Assembly (NCBI GenBank): GCA_910578765.1
Contig: CAJTRW010000009.1
Span: 8,961 to 61,421, forward strand
DNA: 52,461 nucleotides
Source of the DNA: an uncultured Christensenella sp.
Lineage (GTDB): Bacteria; Bacillota; Clostridia; Christensenellales; Borkfalkiaceae
Reading direction: 5' to 3'
In this document: piece after piece, positions 34,579 to 43,805 of the stretch
Numbering within the stretch: the first letter of the stretch is position 1
How the letters are laid out: every line of letters starts with the position of its first letter
Notes under the pieces: generated by a model
The model's database searches: none
Seen by the model: the letters and a program-made list of their open reading frames with translations, nothing else
Told to the model about the DNA's origin: nothing
Made by a program: the position numbers and the translations under genes

Positions 34579-36030
34579 CTATGGCTGACCGCATTGTTTT
34601 AAATTAGAACTCTCCAATTCTTCAAGCGAAATGTCTTCGTCTTTACCGTTTATGTTATAGATTATCTTCAAGTGATCGTCGTACAGATAAATTCTGTCGA
34701 TGAAGGTGTCTATCAGTTTTGCCTTGCCATCTTTCGTCGTCGTATCAATCTTCCTAAAATTATATAACGCCATTTTGAATTGCTCTTTGGTGAACAGCGG
34801 AGAAGTCGCTTTTTCTTTTATAAGCTGTTCTTCAAAGGCTTTTTTCTGTCTTTCCAACTCGTTAAGTCGTGCTAACAGCGTATCGGAAGCAACGCCTTTC
34901 TGAATTGCCGTTACTATATTGTCTATCTCTTTCTTCTTTTCGGCTAATTGCTTTTCAAGCATTGGAAGTATGGTGTTTTCTTCATATTGCAAACCGTAGA
35001 GCAAATCGGCAAGCCTGTCAATGATTTCGTCCTATTGAAGGAATTCCATTGTCTTGTTCACGATAAAGTTCTCGATTTTTTTCTTATCGACTTTATGTTT
35101 GTCGCAAAGATGTTTGCGCGCACGGTTACAGATATAATACCGATAGGCTTTGCCGTTTTGACTTGTTCCCGAATAAGCTGTCATCAATGCGCCGCACTTG
35201 CCGCAATAGAGATGAGTTGTGAGCAGATAGTCGTTTTCGTCTTTGTGTGCGGCGGGGGCAATAGAGTGTTTCTGTATCGTGCTTTGAACTTTTTCAAATA
35301 GGCTTTTATCTATAATGGCAGGGATAGCATCTTCTAATACGATTCCGGAATGGCGATATTCGCCGATATATGTACGGTTGGAAAGCATATACAAAACGCT
35401 GTTATAGGCTATGAGTTTTCCGTCTGCACGGCGAAGTCCCTTTAATCTTAAAAAGTCAAAAATTTCTTTTGCGGTCTTTCCGTCTGCGCACATCTGGAAA
35501 GCGAGTGCAACGATAGGGGCGGATTCTTCGTCTATGACAAGCCGATGGTCGATGACCTTATAACCAAACGGAATCGAGCCGCCGTTCCATTTACCCTTTA
35601 AGGCGTTTTCTCTGAATCCCCGCTTTACGTTTTGAGAGAGGTTGGCGGAATAATATTCCGCCATAGCTTCTATCATCGATTCAAGAATAATACCTTCGGG
35701 ACCGTCCGAGATATTCTCTTTTACGGAGATGATTTTTACGTCATTCTTGCGTAAAGTATAACGGTAAAAAGCGGAGTCGTAGCGACTGCGGGCAAATCTG
35801 TCTAATTTCCATACGAGAACAACGTCAAATAGCTTTTTGCTGCTGTCGGCTATCATTTTCTGAAAGTCGGGGCGGTCATCGGTTTTAGCCGAATAAGCTC
35901 TGTCTATGTACTGCCCGACAATTTCTATATCGTTGTATTTCGCGTATTCGTTGCAATCTCGAAGCTGCCCTTCAATGCTTTCTTCTCGCTGATTGTCGCT
36001 TGAATAGCGTGCATAAATTACTGCTCTCAT
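34579..36030 (-). pseudogene. Serine recombinase split by an in-frame TAG
   Basis: The intact part (35032-36030, 332 residues) has the resolvase core IYARYSSDNQ with S10 as nucleophile, LDRFARSR, a recombinase domain and the zinc ribbon CGKCGA...CNRARKHLC. At 35034-35032 a TAG follows CAA; the frame then continues without shift to 34579 as a coiled-coil and C-terminal region (LEKQLAEKKKEID and so on), about 151 more codons. Full length would be about 483 residues. One C-to-T change from CAG would explain the stop. The zinc ribbon is kept but the coiled-coil is lost, so integration activity is probably impaired; readthrough or a sequencing error are alternatives. Confidence 0.88.
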
Positions 36031-36044
36031 AACTTGTCCTTTTG

Positions 36045-37769
36045 TTATTGAAATTGTTTCAAAAATTGAATTATCTCGTTGGAAACAACATCTGGGGTGA
36101 TTTCTTCTAAAATTTTTCGCATAGATATAGATACTTTATAGTTATCTTGATAATACTTTGCTAATACTGAAATAAAATCTTTGCCACCGACTAAAGCAAT
36201 CTTGTCATTTAAAGTATTCCAATGCTCTTTTAGATAAGTCCTAGCGTTTTGATTGCAGGTAGCAGTATCCCATTGTTGCCCGTTGGCTAATTCTTTACAA
36301 TCTATACGATATTGATTTGCATGGGCATCAAAGACTTTATCGCGTTGCTCGTCTAGTAGAACTTCTAATTGTCTTATAAAATCGTCATAAGTTATACTAA
36401 AAGATTTCGGTATAAATTTAAAAAGAACTTGAGGGATAATCAAGTAATTTTCAATTTCTTTTCTTTGCCACACATGGAGATTTAAGTGTTCGGCGGCAGC
36501 TTCATTTTTAACTTTTTCTATAATACGTGGATCTCTATAATCTTTGTCCGCCAGAGCATAACATTTTATTTGATTTGTAGTTTCGGAATAAAATAGATTT
36601 GATGTACCATAAACGCGTGGTATGTTATTAAAACCTCCGAAAGGGATAGTTGGTATATATAATTGATTGCCATAAAGAATTTCGTTGAAATGATTGAGAT
36701 ACTTTAAATCTTTACCTTCTACAAAAAGACATTTTCTTGTACGCCCCAATTTTAAAAGGGCTAGATTTTGTACACCACCGATATCATCAATTATCTTTTG
36801 TGCAGATAAAGAGTCTGTTGCGTAATGCATTGTTTTATCTTTTTTATTAATTTCTAGAATATTATCGGGATCAACTCTTGAAATTATTTCAAGTGAATGT
36901 GTTGCTATTATAACTTGTTCAAATTTGTTTTTTACAAGTTCTAAGATTTTCCTTTGCATATCAGAATGCATATACACATCGGGTTCATCAAGAATAATTA
37001 ATTTACAATCTTTAGATCTGGCAAGAAACCACATAATTTGTAGCCACATTTGAAGCCCATTGCCCATTTTTCCTATTTCGGCGGTAAAACCATTATCTTT
37101 AACTAACAGACTAATATAGTCAGAATCAACGGGAGAATATTCTATGGGATCAATGTGCAATTCGGTCCAAGAATCTTCTGCATTTCGCTTAAATTCGTCA
37201 AAAAATTCTTGTTTCCACATCCATATCTCGTTTCTAAAATGTAAAGAAGACAAATAAGTATCTTTATCCCCAGATACTGTTTCATAGGAAAGCAACTTCT
37301 CATTCTCTCTTATTGGTCCAATTTGAGGCAATATTGCCATTGAATCTAACCCTAGTTTTTCTGCTTGCTGTTTAGATTTTATAACTTTACCTTCCGTATC
37401 ATATAAAACAGCAAATGCACGAGATTCATTAAGATAAATCTCTATTTTTGCTTTATTATCAAAGAATGCCGTTATTTTTGCGTAGTTGCTTGATTTGTAA
37501 TAATATATAATTATTCGTAGATCAATTTTCAATTTTTGAGTATCAATAGCAAATCCTTTGATATTAGCGGGAAGTTCAAACTCTGTCGGCACAGAGTTAT
37601 AAATCCGTTTTCTTGATGCTTGGGCAGCTTTTGACACGAGTCGTAAACTTTCAATCAAACAAGATTTCCCTGCGTTATTTTCACCAACAATAACAGATAG
37701 TTGTTTAAAAGGAATAGTTGCCTTTTTATAGCATTTGAAATTTTCAAGTTGTAACTTTTTTAAAAACAT
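36045..37769 (-). CDS. OLD-family ATPase with TOPRIM-like nuclease domain
   Basis: 574 residues. ABC-type ATPase: Walker A GENNAGKS (29-36), signature region GKMGNGLQMW (233-242), Walker B LIILDEPD (257-264), H291. The C-terminal half shows TOPRIM features: E351 in LFVEGKD and D408/D410 in ALADKDYRD. OLD proteins are DNA nucleases used against phages and in Gabija (GajA). No GajB-type helicase is adjacent, so it is solitary or works with the neighbouring restriction genes. It starts 25 nt after the AlwI-like gene stop and is probably in the same transcript. Confidence 0.85.
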   Translation of the reverse strand: MFLKKLQLENFKCYKKATIPFKQLSVIVGENNAGKSCLIESLRLVSKAAQASRKRIYNSVPTEFELPANIKGFAIDTQKLKIDLRIIIYYYKSSNYAKITAFFDNKAKIEIYLNESRAFAVLYDTEGKVIKSKQQAEKLGLDSMAILPQIGPIRENEKLLSYETVSGDKDTYLSSLHFRNEIWMWKQEFFDEFKRNAEDSWTELHIDPIEYSPVDSDYISLLVKDNGFTAEIGKMGNGLQMWLQIMWFLARSKDCKLIILDEPDVYMHSDMQRKILELVKNKFEQVIIATHSLEIISRVDPDNILEINKKDKTMHYATDSLSAQKIIDDIGGVQNLALLKLGRTRKCLFVEGKDLKYLNHFNEILYGNQLYIPTIPFGGFNNIPRVYGTSNLFYSETTNQIKCYALADKDYRDPRIIEKVKNEAAAEHLNLHVWQRKEIENYLIIPQVLFKFIPKSFSITYDDFIRQLEVLLDEQRDKVFDAHANQYRIDCKELANGQQWDTATCNQNARTYLKEHWNTLNDKIALVGGKDFISVLAKYYQDNYKVSISMRKILEEITPDVVSNEIIQFLKQFQ

Positions 37770-37793
37770 TTGTGATTCTCTTTTGTCCTTGAA

Positions 37794-39767
37794 TTAAATC
37801 TTATTCACTATTTCATGTTGATACCATAAATTAGGCGCGATATTGGATTGGTGTGCATGCTCAAAGATATGGTATAGTTGTGCGTAGGTTAGTTTCTTTT
37901 GTATTATTGTTTTAATCTCACTTGTTTGGAAAGGGATAATCTTCATTCCGTCTACAAATTCCGATCCATCCATTGAGTAATAAGGCGTAGTTTTTCTGCT
38001 TCTAAAATCGGATGTAACATTAACGTGAAGAAATGTTGTAGCAAACAAGCAATAGGCTTCTTCATTACGGTGGGTAAGTATATAATCGCCCAAGTGTCTT
38101 GAAACGGGTTCCATTTCCATACGGCGTTGATTGGTCTTGCTTGCTAATGTCATCTCTATCAGTAGAGTATGGGCGGGATAGTTTGCCGTTGCGGAATACT
38201 TGTATGTAATATCTTCGTGTCCGCCGGCTGCGTGTGTAATGGGGAGTAAGTCGGCATCTAGTGATAAGTTCATATATTCAAGAACTTTTCCTTGTCTGCC
38301 CGAAATTTTATACCACACAATTGCAAGTACATATTCAAAGATAGTAGGCACATCGGCATTGTTTGTAACGATAGCTTGAATATCGTTATCATTGCGATTT
38401 TCAAACATCGTCATAAGATTAACAAGAACGTCATCCGTAAACCGCGAGTCAATCATATGATTTAACCGCTCATATCTTTCTTGTTCAACAAAGTCTTGAA
38501 TGTCTATTATACTACGGACTTGTACGCCGTATAATTCTTCGGCTTTATTGAATAGTTGTTTTTGAGTAACAGCAAAAGCTGTTCCAATCGCCGATAGTCC
38601 GCAATCCAACTCTAAATTATCAGCTTTTGAAAATGCCAAATCTAACAAGCTGTCTTTTACCAAAGCGAAATAGCAATTTGGTATAATATCAAACCTGACC
38701 TTATCATCTTGAAAAACAATAGTATCACTCGTCTTAAAGTAACGCTTATTCAAGTCATAATAATCATCGAGCAAACTCTTCGCTTTAAAGAGGTGTAAAA
38801 GTTTAAAGAATTCCTCTTTGAAAGCACTCTCATTCTTTATCGTTAATATCACTTTATTCCTTTTAACATTTCTAATTCCTGTCTTTTCAAGCCTATGCCG
38901 AGATACGGAATTAAAAAGATACATTTTCCAATACAATCGCGCTCTACCGGAAATTTTATCAACAGCGTTGAATAAATCAACTGCTGTATTATCATTTGGC
39001 GTGGCGGTAAAAGCTCGTAAGGTATAATACAGTTTCGTATAGGGGACATCATAAGTCCGACTTTTACGATTCATACCTATTTCTTGAATGAGGACATCAT
39101 CTATGGTTGAGGCTTCAATGAGCATCTTTTTTGCTTCTTGATAGTTATCCATTTCGGAAATAACGGAGACAATTGCCTCATCTATTGTTGACTCGTTGCT
39201 CCTTATGGCTTTGATATAGTTCACTAAGCGCTCAGTTTTCTCTTTATTGATAGCAAGCGGCAAAAGATATGTAAATTCCGATTTACTGATTTCGCCGATC
39301 TCGGACAATATGTATGCTAATACAACATAAGGACGGACGCTATCATCATCAAAAGGACAAGATGATTTTAATAATTGCTTAAAATAGATAAAGCTGTCGG
39401 CAGGAATACGAAGTATGTTCTCTTTCGAAAAGTTTCCGCTTTCTGCGATAGCAAGAAGCGTGCGCCCCGCATCGGTTAGTCTACGCTCATCGTCGATAAT
39501 TCCTAAGTCAACTAAGCCCGAAGTTTTTTGCCTTGCGTCCTTATCTTTTCGCGGAGCGTCTTTTTCTTCGATAAAGCCTTGCTCTCTTATGAAATTATAG
39601 TAAGCGGTTTGTATGGTATTATTTGAACTCCATTGCTCGTTAGCAAATTCGGGTTTATGCCAAAACTTATTGAGAAGATTTAATTGCTCCTCAATTTTTC
39701 TATTAAATTCTACCATTCTAAAACTTGTAGTTCCAAGTGACCAGCAATAGCTTTTGTATGCAGGCAT
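37794..39767 (-). CDS. AlwI-like type II restriction endonuclease
   Basis: 657 residues. The N-terminal SLGTTSFRMVEFNRKIEEQL and the C-terminal LIEMTLASKTNQRRMEMEPVSRHL are typical of the AlwI/N.BstNBI group, which recognise short asymmetric sites and cut outside them. The E of LIEMT fits the family active site. The adjoining gene encodes two fused Dam-type methyltransferases, which is what an asymmetric target requires. AlwI cuts GGATC; whether this enzyme shares that target is inference. Confidence 0.8.
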   Translation of the reverse strand: MPAYKSYCWSLGTTSFRMVEFNRKIEEQLNLLNKFWHKPEFANEQWSSNNTIQTAYYNFIREQGFIEEKDAPRKDKDARQKTSGLVDLGIIDDERRLTDAGRTLLAIAESGNFSKENILRIPADSFIYFKQLLKSSCPFDDDSVRPYVVLAYILSEIGEISKSEFTYLLPLAINKEKTERLVNYIKAIRSNESTIDEAIVSVISEMDNYQEAKKMLIEASTIDDVLIQEIGMNRKSRTYDVPYTKLYYTLRAFTATPNDNTAVDLFNAVDKISGRARLYWKMYLFNSVSRHRLEKTGIRNVKRNKVILTIKNESAFKEEFFKLLHLFKAKSLLDDYYDLNKRYFKTSDTIVFQDDKVRFDIIPNCYFALVKDSLLDLAFSKADNLELDCGLSAIGTAFAVTQKQLFNKAEELYGVQVRSIIDIQDFVEQERYERLNHMIDSRFTDDVLVNLMTMFENRNDNDIQAIVTNNADVPTIFEYVLAIVWYKISGRQGKVLEYMNLSLDADLLPITHAAGGHEDITYKYSATANYPAHTLLIEMTLASKTNQRRMEMEPVSRHLGDYILTHRNEEAYCLFATTFLHVNVTSDFRSRKTTPYYSMDGSEFVDGMKIIPFQTSEIKTIIQKKLTYAQLYHIFEHAHQSNIAPNLWYQHEIVNKI

Positions 39768-39778
39768 AATACTTCTCC

Positions 39779-40804
39779 TTAGTTATTCTCAACTTCTTCC
39801 CAAGTTCTATTTTTCATTTTATCAGCAATTTCTTTAGCTGAACAATTCTTGCGTAGTCCAAACTGCGATAAATAAAACTTTTTTCTGCCAAAGAGTGCAT
39901 ATTTCTTAGTCTTAACAAAATTTTCAACCTGTTCAAATTTATCAACTAAAAAATAGCAGTGAGGAGTTTGAGTGTTATCGTAGAGCTGTTCCTGATTATG
40001 TAAAGCATTAAAGACACGGATTTTTTCGTCATCAGTTATAGAACAGCTATGCGGAACCAATCCATCCATTATTACCTCGCCATTCTCTTTTTTATAGGCT
40101 TTAATTACCTTATAAATTTTCCCTATATACTTAATGCTTTTTGAATTATATAATGCTAAGTATCTAAACCCTTCATAGCGATGTTCAAATTTATCATAAT
40201 ATAAACGATTCTCTTCTTTTACATTAAAATCAATTGTGTCGCCAACTGAACGCACCATTATAGTGTTATCTGTATCATCAATAAGATTTTCTTCGTTACA
40301 ATATTCTCTATATTCTTCTAAAAGCTCAATAAGCTCCGAATCGTGCCTGTCATCGCAAACATTTTTAATTGATTCATAAAGATCTAAATAGTTTATAGCA
40401 ATAACGTTAACGTTAATTGAATTAATAGAGTCAAACTTTTTTCTATCGCTTTCAGAAAATGCAGGGGCAAGAGCTATAAATATCTTTACATCAGAGATTG
40501 ATTGAAAAGAATTTAAATGGCGCTTTATTTGATTTTCCGAAAAGGCATTATTCTTTTCTTTTGCCTCAACTATCAACTCAAATCCATTTTGTCTTATGCA
40601 AAAATCGGGAACGCTATTGTTACCTTTTTCTTGAGCAATAAACGAAGGCAAAAACTTGTTTTCATCGCAATCAAGCCAATTAGATAAAACTTTATAAAAA
40701 ATTTTAGGACTATAAAAGTATACTCGTTTTAAAAGTAGCAACGCATTACTTGAATGAGCATTTTCCTTAGTATAATATCTCTGGAAATAATAAACTTCAC
40801 TCAT
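39779..40804 (-). CDS. PD-(D/E)XK nuclease-like protein of unknown role
   Basis: 341 residues. VPDFCIRQNGFELIVEAKEKN gives P66-D67 and E80-x-K82, a complete PD-(D/E)XK core after an N-terminal helical part. The C-terminal region (about 180-330) is not recognised. It lies 11 nt from the AlwI-like gene and 12 nt from the methyltransferase, so the three form one transcript. It might be a second nuclease, a strand-specific partner, or a modification-dependent enzyme. No match to a named family is claimed. Confidence 0.6.
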   Translation of the reverse strand: MSEVYYFQRYYTKENAHSSNALLLLKRVYFYSPKIFYKVLSNWLDCDENKFLPSFIAQEKGNNSVPDFCIRQNGFELIVEAKEKNNAFSENQIKRHLNSFQSISDVKIFIALAPAFSESDRKKFDSINSINVNVIAINYLDLYESIKNVCDDRHDSELIELLEEYREYCNEENLIDDTDNTIMVRSVGDTIDFNVKEENRLYYDKFEHRYEGFRYLALYNSKSIKYIGKIYKVIKAYKKENGEVIMDGLVPHSCSITDDEKIRVFNALHNQEQLYDNTQTPHCYFLVDKFEQVENFVKTKKYALFGRKKFYLSQFGLRKNCSAKEIADKMKNRTWEEVENN

Positions 40805-40816
40805 TTTTGAATCTCC

Positions 40817-42958
40817 TTAATAATTCACAATCAAAACTTCGTCAGTTTTAGAAGTTCTGTCTTTTGTTTGATAATTTGAATTGGAATAGGTGTAGTCAAG
40901 ATAAATAACTCGATACCGTCCAATGTTTGCATTTACCCAATCCATAAGAATGTGGTTTGTTTTGCCTTTTGAAGTAAGCACATTTGATAGTGCAAATCGT
41001 ATTCCTCGCTCGTGCAAAGCATCCAAATATTGCAGTAGTTCTCTTTCTAATGTCTCATTCCAACCATCTTGCTCGTTATATGTGGCGCAAGTAATCAGGT
41101 AAGGCGGATCGGCATACACAAAAGTTTTTTCATCCCAATCGGCGTTTGGTAACTCTCGGAAGTCGCAACTTTCAAATTTATAATCGCCGCTTTTTAGCCT
41201 GTCTATGAAAGAGGAAAGTTTTTCTCTCATCTTGCTGTTAAAATCTCTCTTCCCGGGAGGCAAGTTAAATGCGCCTTTGCGGTTAAAGCGTATTTGATTG
41301 TTGAACGCATAGACGATTAGAACATAGAGTGTGATATAATAGTTATAATCAACATTTGTCGTATGATTAAAATCATCTCTTAGTCTTAGATACGCTTGAT
41401 TATTGTATTTTGCAAGTCCATCGGAACTATTACAACCGTAGTATTCATAACCGTACTTATCAGTATTTGACAAGCCGTATCTTTCAATGATTCCGTCAAT
41501 TACTTCAAAAGTTGCTTGCTTATCCATATTTGTAAAAGTTCCAAACATATATCGAAGTAAAGAGTTATTATCGTTGAATATTACTTTATTGCATTTGGTG
41601 TTTATCCCCACGTTGCCGCCGCCGCAGAATAAGTCCACAAAGCAATCTATATCTTGCGGAAAGTGCGGAAGTATTTGGGGCAAAAGCTTGAATTTGCCGC
41701 CTGTATAGTTGAGTGGAGATTGTATAAGTTCTCTTTGTTGATAGTCATAACATTCGCAGAGGAATAACCGCTCCTCATTATCTTTGATGTCGGATTTACC
41801 TGCGCTAAACGCTTTATACCCTTCGGAAAAGACTTTTACTTTGCCTTTTATTGAAAGAATCCGCATTATATCTTCGTCGCTTATTTTTGCGTTAGAGCGG
41901 CTGTTTCCTTTCTCTGCCATATTATTGTAGGATAGAAGAATATACTTTGCCTTTATCTTTGAAATCAAATCTTCAAATGCTTTTGTAGCGTTTGACGTGC
42001 AGTAATCACTTTTTAGGTTGCTTCTATCCATTTTAAGGGCAACGCCTGATACCGTAGGCTTTTCCCATCTTGCAACATTTTCTAAAAGATGATAGGCATC
42101 GCAATATTGCCGTGAATTGTAAGGCGGATCGATATACACTAAATCGGTTTCGATACATTCAACTAAATGATTAGCATCTTCATTATAGCATTGATTGTTC
42201 TCATTATTGTCGTTGCTTGCAAGCGGAACACTTAATTCCAAATGTCTATCATACGTTGCACCTTTTATGTAAGCATCGTAATGTCCGCAAGTATTCGCTA
42301 TCTTATCCATTGCATATAGAAGTGAGGTGATGAGTATAGCGCGTTCACGCGCATTGATTTCTTTTGCACTGAATCGAATGTCAATGTCTTCACGGATGAA
42401 ACCAATCTTACGGCAATCTTCCAATGAAAAAAATGTGTTGGCAAAATTTTCCGACATATAGTTCTCTTCCGTCGGCGTAATGTCATTGTAAAATTGAACA
42501 AGCTGTTCAATTTTGGACTCATCATATTTTTCCGCACCGAACCAAGCGATATGACAAATATGATTGAAGTATAGAAAATCGTTAGTAATTAATTTTTTGT
42601 CTGCAAAGGCAGAAGCAACGGATCCCGTTCCTGCAAAGATATCGGCAACGGTGTTTATTCCATTACATTCATTTGCAACTGTGCTACGAATGAAATCAAG
42701 CAGTTTATATTTATTGCCTAAGTATCGACGGTTATTAATTCTTGTTGTTTTGGGCTTAGGAAGAGTATCTTCTGCAACTTCAACCGTCTTATCTGACAAT
42801 GCTTTGGTTATCTCCGCTATTACAGAATCATCCCAAACATATCTGCCGGATTCGGTCGTAGGAATAGACACAATATTATTTTTGAGCAAGTAATAGAATG
42901 TAGATCTACTCAAATTCAGCTTTTTCAATACTTCGCTAGATGTCAATGCTGTTGCCAT
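40817..42958 (-). CDS. Fused double Dam-type adenine methyltransferase with N-terminal HTH
   Basis: 713 residues from the ATG at 42958, preferred over GTG 42964 because AGGAG has a 6-nt spacer to it but only 2 nt to the GTG. Residues 1-50 are a MerR/excisionase-like HTH. Methylase 1: RRYLGNKYKLL (78-88), SAM motif DIFAGTGS (106-113), DPPY (277-280). Methylase 2: YTGGKFKLL (418-426), DLFCGGGN (442-449), DPPY (617-620). Two active N6-adenine methylases in one chain can protect both strands of an asymmetric site. The HTH may bind the gene's own dyad-rich promoter. Confidence 0.92.
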   Translation of the reverse strand: MATALTSSEVLKKLNLSRSTFYYLLKNNIVSIPTTESGRYVWDDSVIAEITKALSDKTVEVAEDTLPKPKTTRINNRRYLGNKYKLLDFIRSTVANECNGINTVADIFAGTGSVASAFADKKLITNDFLYFNHICHIAWFGAEKYDESKIEQLVQFYNDITPTEENYMSENFANTFFSLEDCRKIGFIREDIDIRFSAKEINARERAILITSLLYAMDKIANTCGHYDAYIKGATYDRHLELSVPLASNDNNENNQCYNEDANHLVECIETDLVYIDPPYNSRQYCDAYHLLENVARWEKPTVSGVALKMDRSNLKSDYCTSNATKAFEDLISKIKAKYILLSYNNMAEKGNSRSNAKISDEDIMRILSIKGKVKVFSEGYKAFSAGKSDIKDNEERLFLCECYDYQQRELIQSPLNYTGGKFKLLPQILPHFPQDIDCFVDLFCGGGNVGINTKCNKVIFNDNNSLLRYMFGTFTNMDKQATFEVIDGIIERYGLSNTDKYGYEYYGCNSSDGLAKYNNQAYLRLRDDFNHTTNVDYNYYITLYVLIVYAFNNQIRFNRKGAFNLPPGKRDFNSKMREKLSSFIDRLKSGDYKFESCDFRELPNADWDEKTFVYADPPYLITCATYNEQDGWNETLERELLQYLDALHERGIRFALSNVLTSKGKTNHILMDWVNANIGRYRVIYLDYTYSNSNYQTKDRTSKTDEVLIVNY

Positions 42959-42997
42959 ACACAACTCCTATGCAACTAAAAATTGCCTATATTGGAC

Positions 42998-43026
42998 ATT
43001 ATAGCATATATCAAGCCTAAAATCAA
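42998..43026 (-). promoter_or_regulatory. Promoter of the methyltransferase-endonuclease operon
   Basis: On minus, TTGATT (43026-43021) and TATAAT (43003-42998), spacer 17 bp, 40 bp upstream of the methyltransferase start. Confidence 0.78.
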
Positions 43027-43052
43027 TCGCTTGGACGCTATAAAAGGCACTA

Positions 43053-43084
43053 TTTTGGATGCACTTTGAATTCAGCATCCAAAA
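43053..43084. promoter_or_regulatory. 10-bp inverted repeat upstream of the methyltransferase promoter
   Basis: TTTTGGATGC (43053-43062) and GCATCCAAAA (43075-43084) with 12 bp between. Related TTGGAC words occur at 42993 and 43031, over the promoter. It is a candidate autoregulatory operator array. Confidence 0.5.
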
Positions 43085-43111
43085 CCACCTCTATATTATA
43101 TCATAGAATAT

Positions 43112-43128
43112 ATGACATATATAGTCAT
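43112..43128. promoter_or_regulatory. Palindrome ATGAC-N7-GTCAT, copy 2
   Basis: Same layout as 32694-32710, within a longer AT-rich dyad. The 847 bp from 42959 to 43805 hold no conventional gene: methyltransferase promoter, dyads, structured RNA, terminators, a mini-ORF and a probable oriT. Confidence 0.5.
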
Positions 43129-43221
43129 ATATAAAAATTTTTCTTCATTATTTCAAATTACTTTTCGGCAAAACTTCCTATAAAAAGACAGTTCACTGCC
43201 AGTTTATGGGAAGTGAACATA

Positions 43222-43250
43222 TTGCAACGAACAAAAGTTTGTGATATAAT
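43222..43250 (+). promoter_or_regulatory. Sigma-A promoter of the structured RNA
   Basis: TTGCAA (43222-43227) and TATAAT (43245-43250), spacer 17 bp, preceded by GTTCACT/AGTGAAC arms (about 43191-43216). Confidence 0.75.
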
Positions 43251-43256
43251 GCACAC

Positions 43257-43391
43257 TACCACAATGTAGTTTGTGGTGGAGTACCCTTAAAGGGTAGTAG
43301 TTCCGCGACAAGCGTTTGCTTGTAGAATGCGGAAGGTTTTGGGCGGTATAACTGCCCGCGCCTTAGCTTACGGATAGAGCGTAGGTTTTTT
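43257..43391 (+). ncRNA. Compact structured RNA in the mobilisation region
   Basis: About 135 nt from the expected start to a T-run, with almost every base in a hairpin: ACCACAA/TTGTGGT (43258-43264 with 43271-43277), TACCC/GGGTA (43282-43296), TTCCGC/GCGGAA enclosing ACAAGC/GCTTGT (43301-43334), GGGCGG/CTGCCC (43341-43357), and a terminator hairpin. It has its own promoter and no ORF. It could be a regulatory or antisense RNA of the element. No known family was recognised. Confidence 0.6.
43367..43391 (+). terminator. Terminator of the structured RNA
   Basis: CTTACG/CGTAGG (43367-43372 with 43380-43385, one G-U pair) followed by TTTTTT. Confidence 0.65.
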
Positions 43392-43533
43392 AATTGTACG
43401 CAAAATTCGTGAGCCGTGATAGGCTTTTATAAGTGTACAATTTTTTCGGAAATCGGCACTTAAATTAACTCTCTAACTTAATAGAATGACCAACCATCAT
43501 AGAGCAATTATACGTTGCTAAACACGGTTAGAA

Positions 43534-43567
43534 GTCGCAGATACAAGAAGTTATCAGCGGCTTTTTT
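43534..43567 (+). terminator. Second intrinsic terminator-like hairpin
   Basis: GTCGCAGAT (43534-43542) pairs imperfectly with ATCAGCGGC (43553-43561), followed by TTTTTT. What it terminates is unclear; a second short transcript may lie between 43392 and here. Confidence 0.5.
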
Positions 43568-43647
43568 CGCGCCTTTTTTACGGTATCTATTCCACTCTTT
43601 TTTGCGTGGACGAAGATATAAATAATCAGCAATTTGGAGGTAAATCT

Positions 43648-43743
43648 ATGACAATAAGACCGCCTTAATACGGCAATCAAACGGTAAGCAAAGTGTTCTG
43701 CTCTGTGGACGAAAGCCCCGCAGGGCGAACGAAACTTATGTAG
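43648..43743 (+). pseudogene. Mini-ORF MTIRPP with open frame beyond its TAA
   Basis: GGAGG (43636-43640) is 7 nt from ATG 43648. Six codons precede a TAA (43666-43668); the frame then stays open for 24 codons (YGNQTVSKVF...GRTKLM) to TAG at 43741. It is either a leader peptide or a 31-residue gene broken by a stop. No family recognised. Confidence 0.35.
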
Positions 43744-43790
43744 CGAAGCGAAATAAGTGTAGTGAGCTACACTTCAAAATTTTAAGTCAT
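43669..43790 (+). other. Probable oriT region upstream of the relaxase gene
   Basis: AAGTGTAG-TGAG-CTACACTT (43755-43774) is a perfect 8-bp hairpin, and ACTTAT/ATAAGT (43734-43739 with 43753-43758) can form an alternative stem. Overlapping inverted repeats directly before a MobV-type gene are typical for oriT of that family. The nick site is not identified. Confidence 0.4.
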
Positions 43791-43805
43791 TAGGAGGACG
43801 AAACT

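Noticed and set aside
36045..37769. Gabija system (GajA)
   Set aside because: The OLD/TOPRIM layout fits GajA, but no UvrD-like GajB gene is adjacent.
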